The notes: a model not told the origin generated them from the sequence alone. A stretch of 64,000 nt of DNA from Tenebrionibacter intestinalis (GCF_016632365.1 NZ_JAEPBH010000004.1:1-64000); one strand, 5' to 3'; counted from the first letter of the stretch, positions 1-10,115 are shown. A program made the numbers and translations.

Positions 1-1
1 G

Positions 2-64
2 CGCGCCGCGGCTGAGTCCGGCGCTCCGATTATCCCTGACTGGACAGGTGACCACTATGGATGA
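2..64 (+). CDS. Possible 3' end of an upstream T6SS gene (partial)
   Basis: The second frame is open from the window edge to a TGA at 62-64 that overlaps the tssF ATG at 57. Short stop/start overlaps of this kind are usual in T6SS operons. Only 20 codons are visible, ending in DWTGDHYG, so the product cannot be named. The alternative is that these bases are simply the spacer before tssF. Confidence 0.3.
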   Translation, partial: RAAAESGAPIIPDWTGDHYG

Positions 65-1817
65 TTTAACGCTGCGCTATTTCGATGCCGAAATGCGCTA
101 CCTGCGCGAGGCGGGGGCGGAGTTCGCCCGCGCCCACCCGGACCGGGCCGCGCTGCTCAACCCGGACAGGGCCGGCGCCTGCGACCCGTATGTGGAGCGG
201 CTGTTTGAGGGCTTCGCCTTCCTGATGGGGCGACTGCGGGAGAAACTTGACGATGACCTGCCGGAACTGACAGAGGGGCTGGTGAGCCTGCTGTGGCCGC
301 ACTACCTGCGCACCATCCCTTCAATGGCGATGGTGGAGTTTACGCCGCAGTGGCGCGGGATGAAGGAGCGGCTGGTGATGGCGCGGGGCAGCGAAGTGCT
401 GTCGCGTCCGCTCGGTGAAAAGCGCACCCGCTGTCGCTACACCACGACCCGCGACCTGAACCTGCTGCCGCTGGAGCTTGCGCAGGCGGCGCTGGCGACC
501 GCGCCGGACGGGCGGTCGGTGATTCGCCTGCGTTTTGCGTGCAGCGAGCTTGCCGACTGGCGCTGTATTGATATGGCGCGTCTGCCGCTGTACCTCAACG
601 CCGATGCGCCGCTGGCCTGCGCGCTGCATGAAGCGCTGACGCTGAACGTGGCGCAGTTGTGGCTTCGCCTGCCGGGCGTGACCGACCGTATTGCGCTGGA
701 CGGCCACTTTGCCGCCTGTGGATTTGGCGATGACGACAACCTGTGGCCGAAGGGCGAGGGGGGCTTTAGCGGCTGGCAACTGCTGCTGGAGTATTTCACC
801 TTTCGCGAGAAATTTATGTCGGTAGCGCTGTGCGGGCTGGAAAAGGTACGCCTGCCGGAGGGGATGAGCGGATTTGAAATTGAGGCCGTGCTGGAAAAGC
901 GCTGGCAGCATGATTTCAGCTTCACGGCAGAGCATATCCGCCCGCACTGCGTGCCGGTGATTAACCTGTTTCCGCTGGAGTCTGACCCGATTACGCTTGA
1001 CGGGCTGCAGACCGAATACCTGCTGCGCCCGATGCGTATACAGGACGGGCATACTGAAATTTATACCGTGGATTCGGTGCAGGCTGCCGGTCCTGCGGGC
1101 GTGCACAGCTATGTGCCGTTTACGACGTTCCGGCATAAGGGCGGAATGCTGCGCCACGATGCGCCGGAGTATTACTGGCATACCCGCGTGCGGCGCGGGC
1201 CGTCCGGGTTGCACGACACCTGGCTGATTCTCGGCGGCGGCGCGTTTGAAGGCGACAGGGTGGCGCAGGGGGAAAGCCTGTCGCTGACGCTGACCGGCAC
1301 CAACGGCCAGTTGCCGCGCCGGGCGCTGCAGAGCACGGTGCTGGATACGGTGGTGAAGTCCACCGCCGCAAGCGTGCGGGTGCGTAACCTCACCGCCCCC
1401 ACGCTGCCCTGCTACCCGCCCAACCGCGACCGTTTCCACTGGCGGGTGCTAAGCCACCTTGGCAGCAGCTTTCTGTGGATGATGGACAACCCGGAGGTGC
1501 TGCGCGGCACGCTGGCGCTCTACGACTGGACCGACGATGAGATGAACCGCCGCAGGCTTGCGGCCATTACCGACGTGCGCCACAGCGAAATCGAACGCTT
1601 TGAGCGCGGCCATCTGCTGCGCGGGGTGCGTATTGAGGTGACGCTTGACAGCGCGGGCTTCGCGGGCAGCGGCGATATCGCGCTGTTTGGCGAAATGCTG
1701 AGCCGCTTTTTTGCGCTCTACACCGACATCCACCTGTTTAATCAACTGGTTCTGATACTGCAACCGACGGGAGAGCGCCTGGAATGGGAAGAGAAGCATC
1801 GCCGCATTCCCGGCTGA
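57..1817 (+). CDS. tssF: Type VI secretion baseplate subunit TssF
   Basis: TssF (VasA/ImpG family) forms the baseplate wedge with TssG, TssK and TssE, docking the contractile tail on the membrane complex in the cytoplasm. The 586-residue protein begins with the family's DDLTLRYFDAEMRYL signature and carries the typical early LWPHYLR segment near residue 95. An upstream in-frame GTG at 48 would add three residues; the ATG at 57 is preferred because family members start MDDLT and AGGTG lies 7 bases before it. It overlaps tssG by 34 bases, so the two are probably translationally coupled. The gene looks intact. Confidence 0.93.
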   Translation: MDDLTLRYFDAEMRYLREAGAEFARAHPDRAALLNPDRAGACDPYVERLFEGFAFLMGRLREKLDDDLPELTEGLVSLLWPHYLRTIPSMAMVEFTPQWRGMKERLVMARGSEVLSRPLGEKRTRCRYTTTRDLNLLPLELAQAALATAPDGRSVIRLRFACSELADWRCIDMARLPLYLNADAPLACALHEALTLNVAQLWLRLPGVTDRIALDGHFAACGFGDDDNLWPKGEGGFSGWQLLLEYFTFREKFMSVALCGLEKVRLPEGMSGFEIEAVLEKRWQHDFSFTAEHIRPHCVPVINLFPLESDPITLDGLQTEYLLRPMRIQDGHTEIYTVDSVQAAGPAGVHSYVPFTTFRHKGGMLRHDAPEYYWHTRVRRGPSGLHDTWLILGGGAFEGDRVAQGESLSLTLTGTNGQLPRRALQSTVLDTVVKSTAASVRVRNLTAPTLPCYPPNRDRFHWRVLSHLGSSFLWMMDNPEVLRGTLALYDWTDDEMNRRRLAAITDVRHSEIERFERGHLLRGVRIEVTLDSAGFAGSGDIALFGEMLSRFFALYTDIHLFNQLVLILQPTGERLEWEEKHRRIPG

Positions 1818-2911
1818 CGCCGTGGATGCGGCGCAATATCACGCGGATTAATTTTTACCGCTTCTGCCAGTTGCTGGAGAAAAACGGCGGCGTGGCGGCA
1901 GAGGATAACGGGACAGACGCCGACAGCCTTACCGCCCGGCGTCCCCTTAAACTCGGCAGTACCGCCAGCCCGGCGCACGACCCGGTGCGCTTTCGCCCGT
2001 GGCCGGGCATGGGGTTTCCGGCGAGCGAACTGCGGGCCATTGAGCACGATGAGGATAATGCCGGCGGCCCGCCGACGGTGCGCACCACCTTCCTGGGGCT
2101 GTACGGCGTTGATTCGCCGCTGCCTTCGGGGTATCCGGACGATATCGCCCGGCGCCGCGAGGGCCATGAGGCGCTGACGCACTTTCTGGATATCTTTAAC
2201 CACCGGGTGATGACCCAGTTCTACCGTATCTGGCGCAAGTACTCGTACCCGGCGACGTTTGAGGCGGGCGGCACGGACCCGACCTCGCAGTGCCTGCTGG
2301 GTCTGATGGGGATGGGCATTCCCGGTACGCAAAAACATATTGCCACGCCGGCGTCGCGCTTTTTGTCGCTGTCGGGCATCATGCGCCAGCCGGGGCGTAC
2401 CGCAGAAGGCGTACAGGCGCTGGTGCGCCAGCTTACGCAGCACACCCGCGCGGTGGTGACGCCGCACTGCCCGCGACGGGTAACGGTGGCGCGGCCGGCG
2501 CGGCTTTCCTGCAGGGACCCGGCATGCCTGGACGGGCGCGCCATCATGGGCGACACGGCGGTGGACGTGAACAGCCAGTTGCTGATTGCGCTGCACACCG
2601 ACAGTGAGCAGGACGCGCAGCGCTGGCTGCCCGGCGGCGAACTTTACGCCGATTTTCAGGTGATGCTGCGGGTGTACCTGGGCTGGCGCTACCGGGCGCG
2701 CATCACGCTTACCGTGCCGGCGCGGCTGCTTCCTGCGGCCAGGCTTGGCGACAACCGCCTGCGCGCCGGGTTAACGGCCGTTCTCGGGCTGCGGGCTGAC
2801 CGGTCGCCGCCGGGGATGGCGCAATACCACACCGTGACGCTGGGTCGCTATCAGGGATTAGCGCCCGCCACTGAACAGAAAGGAAATAAACGTGTTACGT
2901 ACCGCTTTTAA
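1784..2911 (+). CDS. tssG: Type VI secretion baseplate subunit TssG
   Basis: TssG (VasB/ImpH family) pairs with two TssF copies in each baseplate wedge. The 375-residue protein shows the family hallmarks: an N-terminal NFYRFCQLLE helix, the FRPWPGMGFPASEL motif near residue 70, then FLGLYGVDSPLP and HFLDIFNHR. The start lies inside the tssF coding end and the stop lies inside tssJ, so the three genes form one tightly packed transcription unit. No frameshift or missing block is apparent. Confidence 0.93.
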   Translation: MGREASPHSRLTPWMRRNITRINFYRFCQLLEKNGGVAAEDNGTDADSLTARRPLKLGSTASPAHDPVRFRPWPGMGFPASELRAIEHDEDNAGGPPTVRTTFLGLYGVDSPLPSGYPDDIARRREGHEALTHFLDIFNHRVMTQFYRIWRKYSYPATFEAGGTDPTSQCLLGLMGMGIPGTQKHIATPASRFLSLSGIMRQPGRTAEGVQALVRQLTQHTRAVVTPHCPRRVTVARPARLSCRDPACLDGRAIMGDTAVDVNSQLLIALHTDSEQDAQRWLPGGELYADFQVMLRVYLGWRYRARITLTVPARLLPAARLGDNRLRAGLTAVLGLRADRSPPGMAQYHTVTLGRYQGLAPATEQKGNKRVTYRF

Positions 2912-3425
2912 ATCGGGGGCGTTCTGCGCTGCGGCGCTGATGCTTGCGGGCTGCGGGCTGGGCCAGACGGTGACGGATGCCGCCGTGAGCGCCACGCAGA
3001 CCATTTTTTACAAACAGATAAAGACGCTGCGGCTGGATTTTTGGGGCCGTGAGGCGCTGAACATGGACCGGCGGGAGAGCAGTTCGCCGTCGCAGCCGGT
3101 GATGGTGCGGGTGTTGCAGTTGCGCGATCGCAGGGGGCTTGATGATGCCGTTTATCAGCAACTGGTGGACGGCGGAGAAGCGCTGCTGGGCGATGCGCTG
3201 CTGGCCAGCCGCGCGGTGGTGGTGAAGCCGGGTACGGCGGCGTCGCTGAGTATGCCGATGGAGGCGCAGGCGGAATATGTGGCGGTGGTGGCGCTGTTTC
3301 GCGACCCGGATACGCAGAAGGACAACTGGCGACTGGTGCTGACGCGCGAGGATCTGGACCCGGATAAGGCGCGCGTTATTGAGGTGGGCGAGCGCGGGCT
3401 GGTGCTGGTGGCGCAGAAGAAATAA
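2892..3425 (+). CDS. tssJ: Type VI secretion outer-membrane lipoprotein TssJ
   Basis: TssJ is the outer-membrane lipoprotein that anchors TssM in the T6SS membrane complex. The 177-residue protein opens with a basic, hydrophobic signal peptide ending in the lipobox LAGC, so the mature protein would begin at Cys21. The rest fits the transthyretin-like beta sandwich of the family, including the conserved stretch QPVMVRVLQLRD. Translation starts at GTG 2892 behind AAGGAAA and overlaps the end of tssG by 20 bases. It closes the visible T6SS run; no tssE follows. A short hairpin (3431-3436/3444-3449) and repeat copy A lie just downstream. Confidence 0.9.
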   Translation: MLRTAFKSGAFCAAALMLAGCGLGQTVTDAAVSATQTIFYKQIKTLRLDFWGREALNMDRRESSSPSQPVMVRVLQLRDRRGLDDAVYQQLVDGGEALLGDALLASRAVVVKPGTAASLSMPMEAQAEYVAVVALFRDPDTQKDNWRLVLTREDLDPDKARVIEVGERGLVLVAQKK

Positions 3426-3474
3426 GCCGGGCGCTGACAATGGCAGCGCTGCGGCGCGCTATAATTGCCCTTTG

Positions 3475-3608
3475 AGACTGCTGACAACCCCCATCCTGTC
3501 GCAGACAGGATGGATGAAATAAAAAAACATGAAAATCAAAGCATTGATTTTCGCCTGCTTACCACAAAGAAGGAAAATCCCATTTTTTCCTTCTTTGTCA
3601 ACACTCTG
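3475..3608 (+). repeat. Dispersed hairpin repeat, copy A (134 bp)
   Basis: First of three copies of a non-coding element. The ends are inverted: TGCTGACAA at the left and TTGTCAACA at the right. Inside are three hairpins: 3491-3500 with 3504-3513, 3531-3539 with 3544-3552, and 3564-3577 with 3585-3598. It sits directly 3' of tssJ. A terminator stem follows at once (3609-3633), and the 9-base string TTGCCCTTT occurs both before the element (3465-3473) and in that stem's right arm. This copy is shorter and more diverged than copies B and C. Confidence 0.85.
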
Positions 3609-3640
3609 AAGGGCAAAACGTGGTTTTGCCCTTTCTGTGT
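3609..3640 (+). terminator. Intrinsic terminator beyond repeat copy A
   Basis: A perfect 11-bp stem (3609-3619 with 3623-3633, loop GTG) is followed by a T-rich stretch. It is probably the original tssJ terminator, now separated from the gene by the repeat. Confidence 0.65.
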
Positions 3641-4402
3641 TTATTAGCCAGAAATCGATGAACGGGCTTAGCCTGTCTGAACGTCTGGCTTTGGGTGTCG
3701 AAACCGCGCGGCCTGGAATTTGTCACCAGCCTCGACGGGGCAGTAACTTTGGTTGCTTTAACATCTGATGATTTGCGCACGCCCGGTTTATGCTTATCCA
3801 TCCTGATTGTTTATTCACGCCGGGTTGATGAAATGAGTATGGTAATAATATAAAAGCTACGCGACCTGCCGTTTTGATAAAACCAGGTGGAGCGCCGGGT
3901 TGAAATTACATTATCACGCACAGGGGCGGTAAATATCGTCATTGTTTACGTAAAGATCTCTCTGTGGAAACAATGGATTTTTGTCGTCTGGATAACCTGG
4001 TTTGCGTATCAGAAAGGCGCTTAAATAATTTTCGGGCTGGTTTGTTTCTGTTTCTGTTTGGCTGGGCTTTGAGATATTTCCAGTTGCTGATTTGTCGGAT
4101 AAATTAATTTTATGAGATTGTTCTTATCTTTAGAAGTTGGACGGAGTGATTGCCGATGTTTTTTTAAAGCCATCCGTCTGCAAGCGTCTATGTCATTGAT
4201 TGTTTAAGCTGGCGTTTGCGTTTGCCGTTTTGTGGTTACGAAGCAGCAACAGCATAAATATAAGTAATTTTTATTAAAACAGCCTGTATCTGCTGGCTTG
4301 CCTTAATTCTCTGTACTACAGTTAATATAACCTGCTGTCTCGATTCGCCCGCGACTCTGGTTAAATTTGAACTGCTGAGCAATTGGATGAGGTAAGCTGG
4401 TA
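3641..4402. other. AT-rich gap without a recognisable gene
   Basis: No open frame here has a ribosome site plus a convincing protein. A short minus-strand frame at 3598-3801 runs into the terminator stem and is not supported. Base composition is visibly more AT-rich than the T6SS genes to the left, as expected for accessory DNA or a long promoter region of the gene starting at 4403. Confidence 0.5.
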
Positions 4403-4750
4403 ATGATTTGGTTGGTTCATTCTACTCTGGTGTGTCCTTATACGGGGACCGCATTTTCCAGTATACAGTCATTGAAAAATCTCAGGCTGGTTATCTGGTA
4501 TAACCCTAATCCGCTGCTAAGATCGGGCGATATTATGCATTCCTGTAAGAACGGTTTTGTCATTAACCGGGAATATCACCCATTCAGTGTTTATAAAATT
4601 AACCCATACAGTAAGGAATGGTGGCAGGTACTCCAGTCGAAACTGGCCTGTCCGTGTAATAGCGATCCCAATAAAGAGAGCTGCACTTTTTCGGGGAAAT
4701 GTTATTGTTCCGTCTGCCCTTATGGATTACGCAAAAGTCCCGTTCATTAG
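4403..4750 (+). CDS. Hypothetical Cys-rich small protein
   Basis: I do not recognise this 115-residue protein. The gene has a good ribosome site (GAGGT, 9 bases before the ATG) and an intrinsic terminator 28 bases after its stop, so it is probably real. The C-terminal half holds a cysteine cluster (ACPC at about residue 90, then KESC, GKCYC and SVCPYG) that could bind zinc or form disulfides; no signal peptide or membrane segment is evident. It stands alone between the T6SS cluster and yciE in AT-richer DNA bracketed by two repeat copies. A T6SS accessory or immunity role is possible, but only by position. Confidence 0.55.
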   Translation: MIWLVHSTLVCPYTGTAFSSIQSLKNLRLVIWYNPNPLLRSGDIMHSCKNGFVINREYHPFSVYKINPYSKEWWQVLQSKLACPCNSDPNKESCTFSGKCYCSVCPYGLRKSPVH

Positions 4751-4773
4751 TTTGTGCTTATATTTATATATGT

Positions 4774-4815
4774 TAAATAGCGGGCCGGCAGCGACCCGCT
4801 TTTAACTGTTTTTAT
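4774..4815 (+). terminator. Terminator after the Cys-rich orphan gene
   Basis: Arms AGCGGG (4779-4784) and CCCGCT (4795-4800) form a stem followed directly by TTT and a T-rich tract. Its position 28 bases after the stop at 4750 supports that gene as a genuine transcription unit. Confidence 0.6.
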
Positions 4816-4953
4816 CGTTAATATTAACTTTATTTTCACAATATGCGTCTGATACAGGCGTTATATAAGATGCTGTGCTGACGCTTCCAGACTTGTGTCG
4901 GCGGGGGAAGGGGCTAAACGCCCACTAAAAGTAAGCGGGCGCAAGAGAGGAGG

Positions 4954-5466
4954 TTATTTTTTTGCTTCGACGCCTTCTGTTGCCGAGCGTGACATAAACT
5001 GCTCGGTTACCTCCGGCAGATGTTCCAGGCACCATTGCGCCATTGCAATTTCCTGATCGCGAATCTCGGTAAAGATCCTGGCCCCTTCGGTATCGCCGAC
5101 CACGCCGGCTGCGGCTATTAAGGAGGTATAGCTGGCAATTTCAATATTTTCGAAGACATAACCGCTTATTGCGCCTTTAACCACTTCGTCTTCGGCCATC
5201 ATGCCAGCCATGCCCTGGCCCATAGCGGTGAGTTTACCCATCGTATCTTTAAATACCGAGCGCGAGGTGTCGTAGCGGTCAATGACCGACTGCACCATAG
5301 CCTGCTGCTGGCGCGTTTCTTCAATGTGCTGTTCAATACGGGCCTTCAGGTCGGGATAATGTTCAAGCCGGTCGGCCATTTTTTCCAGCATGCTTTCCGC
5401 CTGTTTTTCCATTGCGTGCGCGTCCCGTACCCAGTCCAGATAGTTTTCTTCGTGTGTCACAGTCAT
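4954..5466 (-). CDS. yciE: YciE-like ferritin-fold stress protein
   Basis: YciE belongs to the ferritin-like DUF892 group, which forms four-helix bundles; its biochemical role is unsettled, and in Salmonella the yciGFE-katN genes are RpoS-dependent stress genes. The 170-residue protein keeps the family's DWVRDAHAMEKQAESML opening, a central KGAISGYVFENIEIASYTSL helix and the C-terminal RSATEGVEAKK tail, which resembles E. coli YciE closely. It lies 64 bases downstream of yciF on the same strand and they are very likely co-transcribed. No yciG or katN is present alongside. Confidence 0.85.
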   Translation of the reverse strand: MTVTHEENYLDWVRDAHAMEKQAESMLEKMADRLEHYPDLKARIEQHIEETRQQQAMVQSVIDRYDTSRSVFKDTMGKLTAMGQGMAGMMAEDEVVKGAISGYVFENIEIASYTSLIAAAGVVGDTEGARIFTEIRDQEIAMAQWCLEHLPEVTEQFMSRSATEGVEAKK

Positions 5467-5530
5467 ACCTCATGAAGTTAGATACGCCAGCGCTGCCCGG
5501 GCAGCGCTAAACGGGTGGGGGAAAATGCAT

Positions 5531-6007
5531 TTACGCGCTTTTAGTGGCGATGCCCGTTAGCTTTTTGTCGGTTTCTTTTTCTTCCTGAAGCGTTTGCGCC
5601 AGTAGCTGGGCGGCATGTTGATAGCCAAGCTGCGTGGCAAGCGCGTGCAGCGTGCCATAGGCGGCAATTTCATAGTGCTCGACTTTCTGAGCCGCGCCGA
5701 TAAGCCCTGCATCGCGTACCGGCCCGGCATCAACAGATTCAATAATTTCCTGCGCTTCTTCCACCAGCCCTTCGAGCGCGTGGCATTTCATACGTTTGAT
5801 GCGTACGCCTTCGGTTTTATCGACCAGTTCATCCAGGCGCTCGATTTGGCCCTGTGTCTCTTCCAGGTGTTGCTGAAAAGCGGCCTTGAGTTTTTCATCC
5901 GTTGCGGCGCGGGCCATTTTAGGCAAAGCGCGAGTAATCTGTTTTTCGGCGCTGTAAACATCAGATAATTCATGAATAAATAAATCTTCAAGCGTCTTTA
6001 TCGTCAT
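5531..6007 (-). CDS. yciF: YciF-like ferritin-fold stress protein
   Basis: YciF is the partner DUF892 protein of YciE, a helical-bundle protein whose homologues dimerise and carry a ferritin-like metal site. The 158-residue product starts TIKTLEDLFIHELSDVYSAEKQ and keeps the glutamate/histidine-bearing helices (QHLEETQGQIERLDE and KVEHYEIAAYGTL) that supply the metal ligands in the family. It is slightly shorter than the E. coli protein at its C-terminus. It is the first gene of a yciF-yciE pair, with a long AT-rich upstream region (6008-6600) that should contain its promoter. Confidence 0.87.
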   Translation of the reverse strand: MTIKTLEDLFIHELSDVYSAEKQITRALPKMARAATDEKLKAAFQQHLEETQGQIERLDELVDKTEGVRIKRMKCHALEGLVEEAQEIIESVDAGPVRDAGLIGAAQKVEHYEIAAYGTLHALATQLGYQHAAQLLAQTLQEEKETDKKLTGIATKSA

Positions 6008-6623
6008 AAAATAACTCCGTTAAACTGGGCTAATATGCAATAAATAATAAACCGGCATACATGCATAATCGTTATGATAATAGAACAACTTTACTGTTTT
6101 TCCAGATGCATTAAGAATGTTCTTGCTGTTGAGTTTTATTAATTGTCTGCTAATAAGGCGTATTAATCGCTTCGACAGGAAACATTGGCAGAAAGGCCTG
6201 TATTTCCTGCAATGATGGCCTGAATAAACGCAGCGGTAAATGCAGGCGCTGCGCGGCTTTGCCTGAAGTTTATTAACTTACGTTAAATTTCAGGCATTTT
6301 TCTGACAGGCCATGAGTAAGTAAAAATGTATTAAAGGCGCGGTATTGAATGCGGAGAAAATTATAAAATTATCAGCCTGTATGGCTGCGCTAACTGTCTG
6401 TAACGTTTTTTATACGTTTTATGCGCTCAGCCTGCATAGAAGGGGGGAGGGCGGGTAAAAATGTACGGTAACGGGCAGGAATAATAGCGGGGATATATAC
6501 CGGGTGAGATTGTTTCAGAGTAAGGCGATATTAATCTCATACTCGCATGAAGTCTGTAAGCGGTTGGGAAACAATAAGTTGCGTTTTCTGTTTTACCTCC
6601 CTGTTATTCCGGGCAGAGATGAT
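6008..6623. other. Upstream region of yciF, no gene seen
   Basis: About 600 bases of AT-rich DNA without a supported gene. A 64-residue plus-strand frame from 6504 runs into repeat copy B and has no convincing ribosome site, so it is not called. The region must hold the yciF promoter, but I cannot pick a single convincing sigma-70 or sigma-S site by eye. Confidence 0.5.
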
Positions 6624-6624
6624 C

Positions 6625-6643
6625 AGGCCGGTCAAGACCTGCC
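6625..6643. repeat. Left copy of duplicated purB terminator stem
   Basis: A hairpin with 10-bp arms around a 2-base loop (6624-6633 with 6636-6645, one mismatch). It matches the stem at 6786-6805 apart from one substitution and one missing base. Together they flank repeat copy B, as a target-site duplication would. Confidence 0.6.
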
Positions 6644-6645
6644 TG

Positions 6646-6785
6646 AAACTGCTGACAAACCCCATCCTGCCGCAGACAGGATGGACGAAATACAATAAAA
6701 AATAAGGAAAATCAAAGTATTGATTTTCGCCTGCTTACCACAAAGAAGGAAAAACCCCGTTTTTTCCTTCTTTGTCAACAATCTG
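6646..6785 (+). repeat. Dispersed hairpin repeat, copy B (140 bp)
   Basis: Second copy of the element, in the same orientation as copy A. It is nearly identical to copy C over its whole length: TGCTGACAAA at the left end, TTTGTCAACA near the right end, and the same three internal hairpins (a CATCCTG stem, a GAAAATCAA/TTGATTTTC stem and an ACAAAGAAGG/CCTTCTTTGT stem). It lies 37 bases beyond the purB stop and is flanked by two versions of the purB terminator stem. No protein is encoded. Confidence 0.88.
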
Positions 6786-6805
6786 AGGCCGGTCAATGAC
6801 CGGCC
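6786..6805 (-). terminator. purB-proximal terminator stem (right duplicate)
   Basis: Perfect 8-bp stem GGCCGGTC/GACCGGCC with loop AAT, 17 bases after the purB stop. On the purB strand it runs straight into the repeat rather than a U-tract, so its terminator function may now depend on the distal copy at 6625-6643. Confidence 0.55.
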
Positions 6806-6822
6806 CGATCGTTCTCGCTTGC

Positions 6823-8196
<1,374 letters not shown>

Positions 8197-8210
8197 TTAC
8201 TCCTGAGGGG

Positions 8211-8840
8211 TTAACAATGCGTCAGAATTTGTTTGGCCTGCGTACACAGGCGATGACGGGAAAACATAAGCTGAAAACGGCCGCCGCCGACCTGGTGCCA
8301 CAGCACCGCGGCGCGAATGCCGGCAAGCAGCGTGGCGCGAACTTTCGCCTGTACCTGCGAGCTTTGTAGCACGGCAGGAGAGCCGGTAACCTGAATGCGC
8401 GGCCCCAGCGGGCTGATAACGTCGATATAAATAGCCGCCATCGCGTTCATAAGCGTATCGGATTCCAGCTCGAAATGCTCAAGCTGTCGCTGTAGCCCGG
8501 CGATGCGCCCGCCCAGGGTATCCAGCGCGCCTTTGCTGGCGGAGAGTTTGCGCTCCAGCACCATTAAGCTAAGCGTATAGCGCGTCAGTTCGGCGCTCAG
8601 CCCCTGGCGCTGGCTGGCGTTAAGCACGCTCAGCAGCGTTTCAAGGCCCAGCTTCAGGTTAGCGACGCTGCCGCCAAATACGGCCAGCGTGGAGTCCGGG
8701 CTAAGATCGATAACGCTGTTTAACGAAACATGCAGTGCATCTGTATCGCAGTGCCCCTGGTGCGCCAGTTGCTGCACCAGACGCGCTGACTGGCAAATGC
8801 CCGCCAGCGCCAGCGTAATGTCATAGTAATTTTTAGCCAC
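8211..8840 (-). CDS. hflD: HflD, lysogenisation regulator homologue
   Basis: HflD (YcfC) is a peripheral inner-membrane protein that in E. coli binds the phage lambda CII activator and lowers lysogeny; its normal cellular role is unclear. The 209-residue helical protein keeps the family opening [24 protein letters not shown] and the conserved [10 protein letters not shown] segment near the C-terminus. It sits between mnmA and purB, the order seen in E. coli and most enterics, 17 bases before purB, and is likely part of the same transcript. Confidence 0.93.
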   Translation of the reverse strand: MAKNYYDITLALAGICQSARLVQQLAHQGHCDTDALHVSLNSVIDLSPDSTLAVFGGSVANLKLGLETLLSVLNASQRQGLSAELTRYTLSLMVLERKLSASKGALDTLGGRIAGLQRQLEHFELESDTLMNAMAAIYIDVISPLGPRIQVTGSPAVLQSSQVQAKVRATLLAGIRAAVLWHQVGGGRFQLMFSRHRLCTQAKQILTHC

Positions 8841-8949
8841 GCAAACTCCTTCCTGTGTGCGAATGACAGCGCCACGCGCTGTTAGCCTGTTGTCAAACGC
8901 CGGGTCGAACGGCTTCGGCCCGAAATGACTGAAAAATAAATCCGGAAAA

Positions 8950-10059
8950 TCAATAATCTGATAACGCTACGCGCTGTTCAATGATACCGCCGCCAAGGCA
9001 AATCTCGTTGAGATAAAAAACGGCGGACTGTCCGGGCGTAACGGCGGCAACCGGCTCATCAAAACGAACGTTGATACAGTCATCGCTCACAGGCGTTACG
9101 GTGCAGGCGATATCGGTCTGGCGGTAGCGGGTTTTCACCGAACAGCGCAGCGGCGCCGCCAGCACTTCGCGGTTGACCCAGTGTAGCTGGCGGGCAACCA
9201 GTCCGGCGGACATCAGCCGTGGGTGATCGTGCCCCTGGGCGACTATCAGAATATTGTTACCGACGTCTTTATCCACCACATACCACGGTTCGTCGCTGCC
9301 TTCTTTCGTGCCGCCGATGCCAAGGCCTTTGCGCTGGCCCAGGGTGTGGTACATCAGGCCCTGATGTTCGCCGATCTCTTCGCCGTCAACGGTTACGATT
9401 CTTCCCGGCTGCGCAGGCAGATAGCGGCCCAGAAATTCGCGGAACTTACGCTCGCCGATAAAGCAGATCCCGGTGGAATCTTTTTTCTTCGCGGTAATAA
9501 GATTGAGCTGCCCGGCGATGCGGCGTACTTCCGATTTTTCCAGTTCACCCACGGGAAACAGGCTTCGGGCAATTTGCTTATGGCCGAGGGTATAAAGAAA
9601 ATAACTCTGGTCTTTGTTACTGTCGAGGCCGCGCAGCAGGCGGCTTTTGCCGTCCACATCCTGGCGGCGCACGTAGTGGCCGGTGGCGATATAGTCAGCC
9701 CCCAGGTCTTCGGCGGCGAACTCCAGAAAGGCTTTAAATTTGATCTCTTTGTTGCACAAAATATCGGGGTTCGGCGTGCGTCCGGCTTTATATTCTGCCA
9801 GGAAGTGCTCAAATACGTTATCCCAGTACTCTGCGGCAAAGTTTACCGTGTGCAGTTCAATGCCGAGTTTGTCGCAAACCGCCTGCGCATCGGCCAGATC
9901 GGCGGCCGCAGTGCAGTACTCTTCGCCATCGTCCTCTTCCCAGTTCTTCATGAACAGGCCTTCCACGTGGTAACCCTGCTGCTGCAGCAGATACGCGGAA
10001 ACAGAGGAATCGACGCCGCCGGACATACCGACGATAACTTTTTGGGTACTGGCAGACAT
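8950..10059 (-). CDS. mnmA: tRNA-specific 2-thiouridylase MnmA
   Basis: MnmA thiolates U34 of the Lys, Glu and Gln tRNAs, adenylating the base and receiving sulfur from TusE. The PP-loop SGGVDSSVS lies at residues 13-21. The two catalytic cysteines are seen in NPDILCNKE and [12 protein letters not shown]. The start at 10059 gives a protein aligned with E. coli MnmA (369 residues here); the frame stays open 15 codons further up but lacks homology there. It is followed by hflD and purB, and preceded by nudJ. Confidence 0.96.
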   Translation of the reverse strand: MSASTQKVIVGMSGGVDSSVSAYLLQQQGYHVEGLFMKNWEEDDGEEYCTAAADLADAQAVCDKLGIELHTVNFAAEYWDNVFEHFLAEYKAGRTPNPDILCNKEIKFKAFLEFAAEDLGADYIATGHYVRRQDVDGKSRLLRGLDSNKDQSYFLYTLGHKQIARSLFPVGELEKSEVRRIAGQLNLITAKKKDSTGICFIGERKFREFLGRYLPAQPGRIVTVDGEEIGEHQGLMYHTLGQRKGLGIGGTKEGSDEPWYVVDKDVGNNILIVAQGHDHPRLMSAGLVARQLHWVNREVLAAPLRCSVKTRYRQTDIACTVTPVSDDCINVRFDEPVAAVTPGQSAVFYLNEICLGGGIIEQRVALSDY

Positions 10060-10115
10060 GGAATGACTCACGCATTGAATTTCAGAAGCGGCGTATTCTA
10101 GCATGCGATGCCGCC

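Noticed and set aside
321-1439. Minus-strand frame opposite tssF
   Set aside because: Shadow frame in GC-rich coding DNA; composition of the predicted protein (Arg/His/Gln rich) is typical of such artefacts.
3475-3608. Interpretation of the repeat as ERIC or REP
   Set aside because: Length is near that of ERIC, but the sequence and the three-hairpin layout do not match the ERIC or REP consensus as I remember them.
3465-3647. Small frame across repeat copy A
   Set aside because: It lies within the non-coding hairpin element, and a similar frame in copy B is not conserved in phase.
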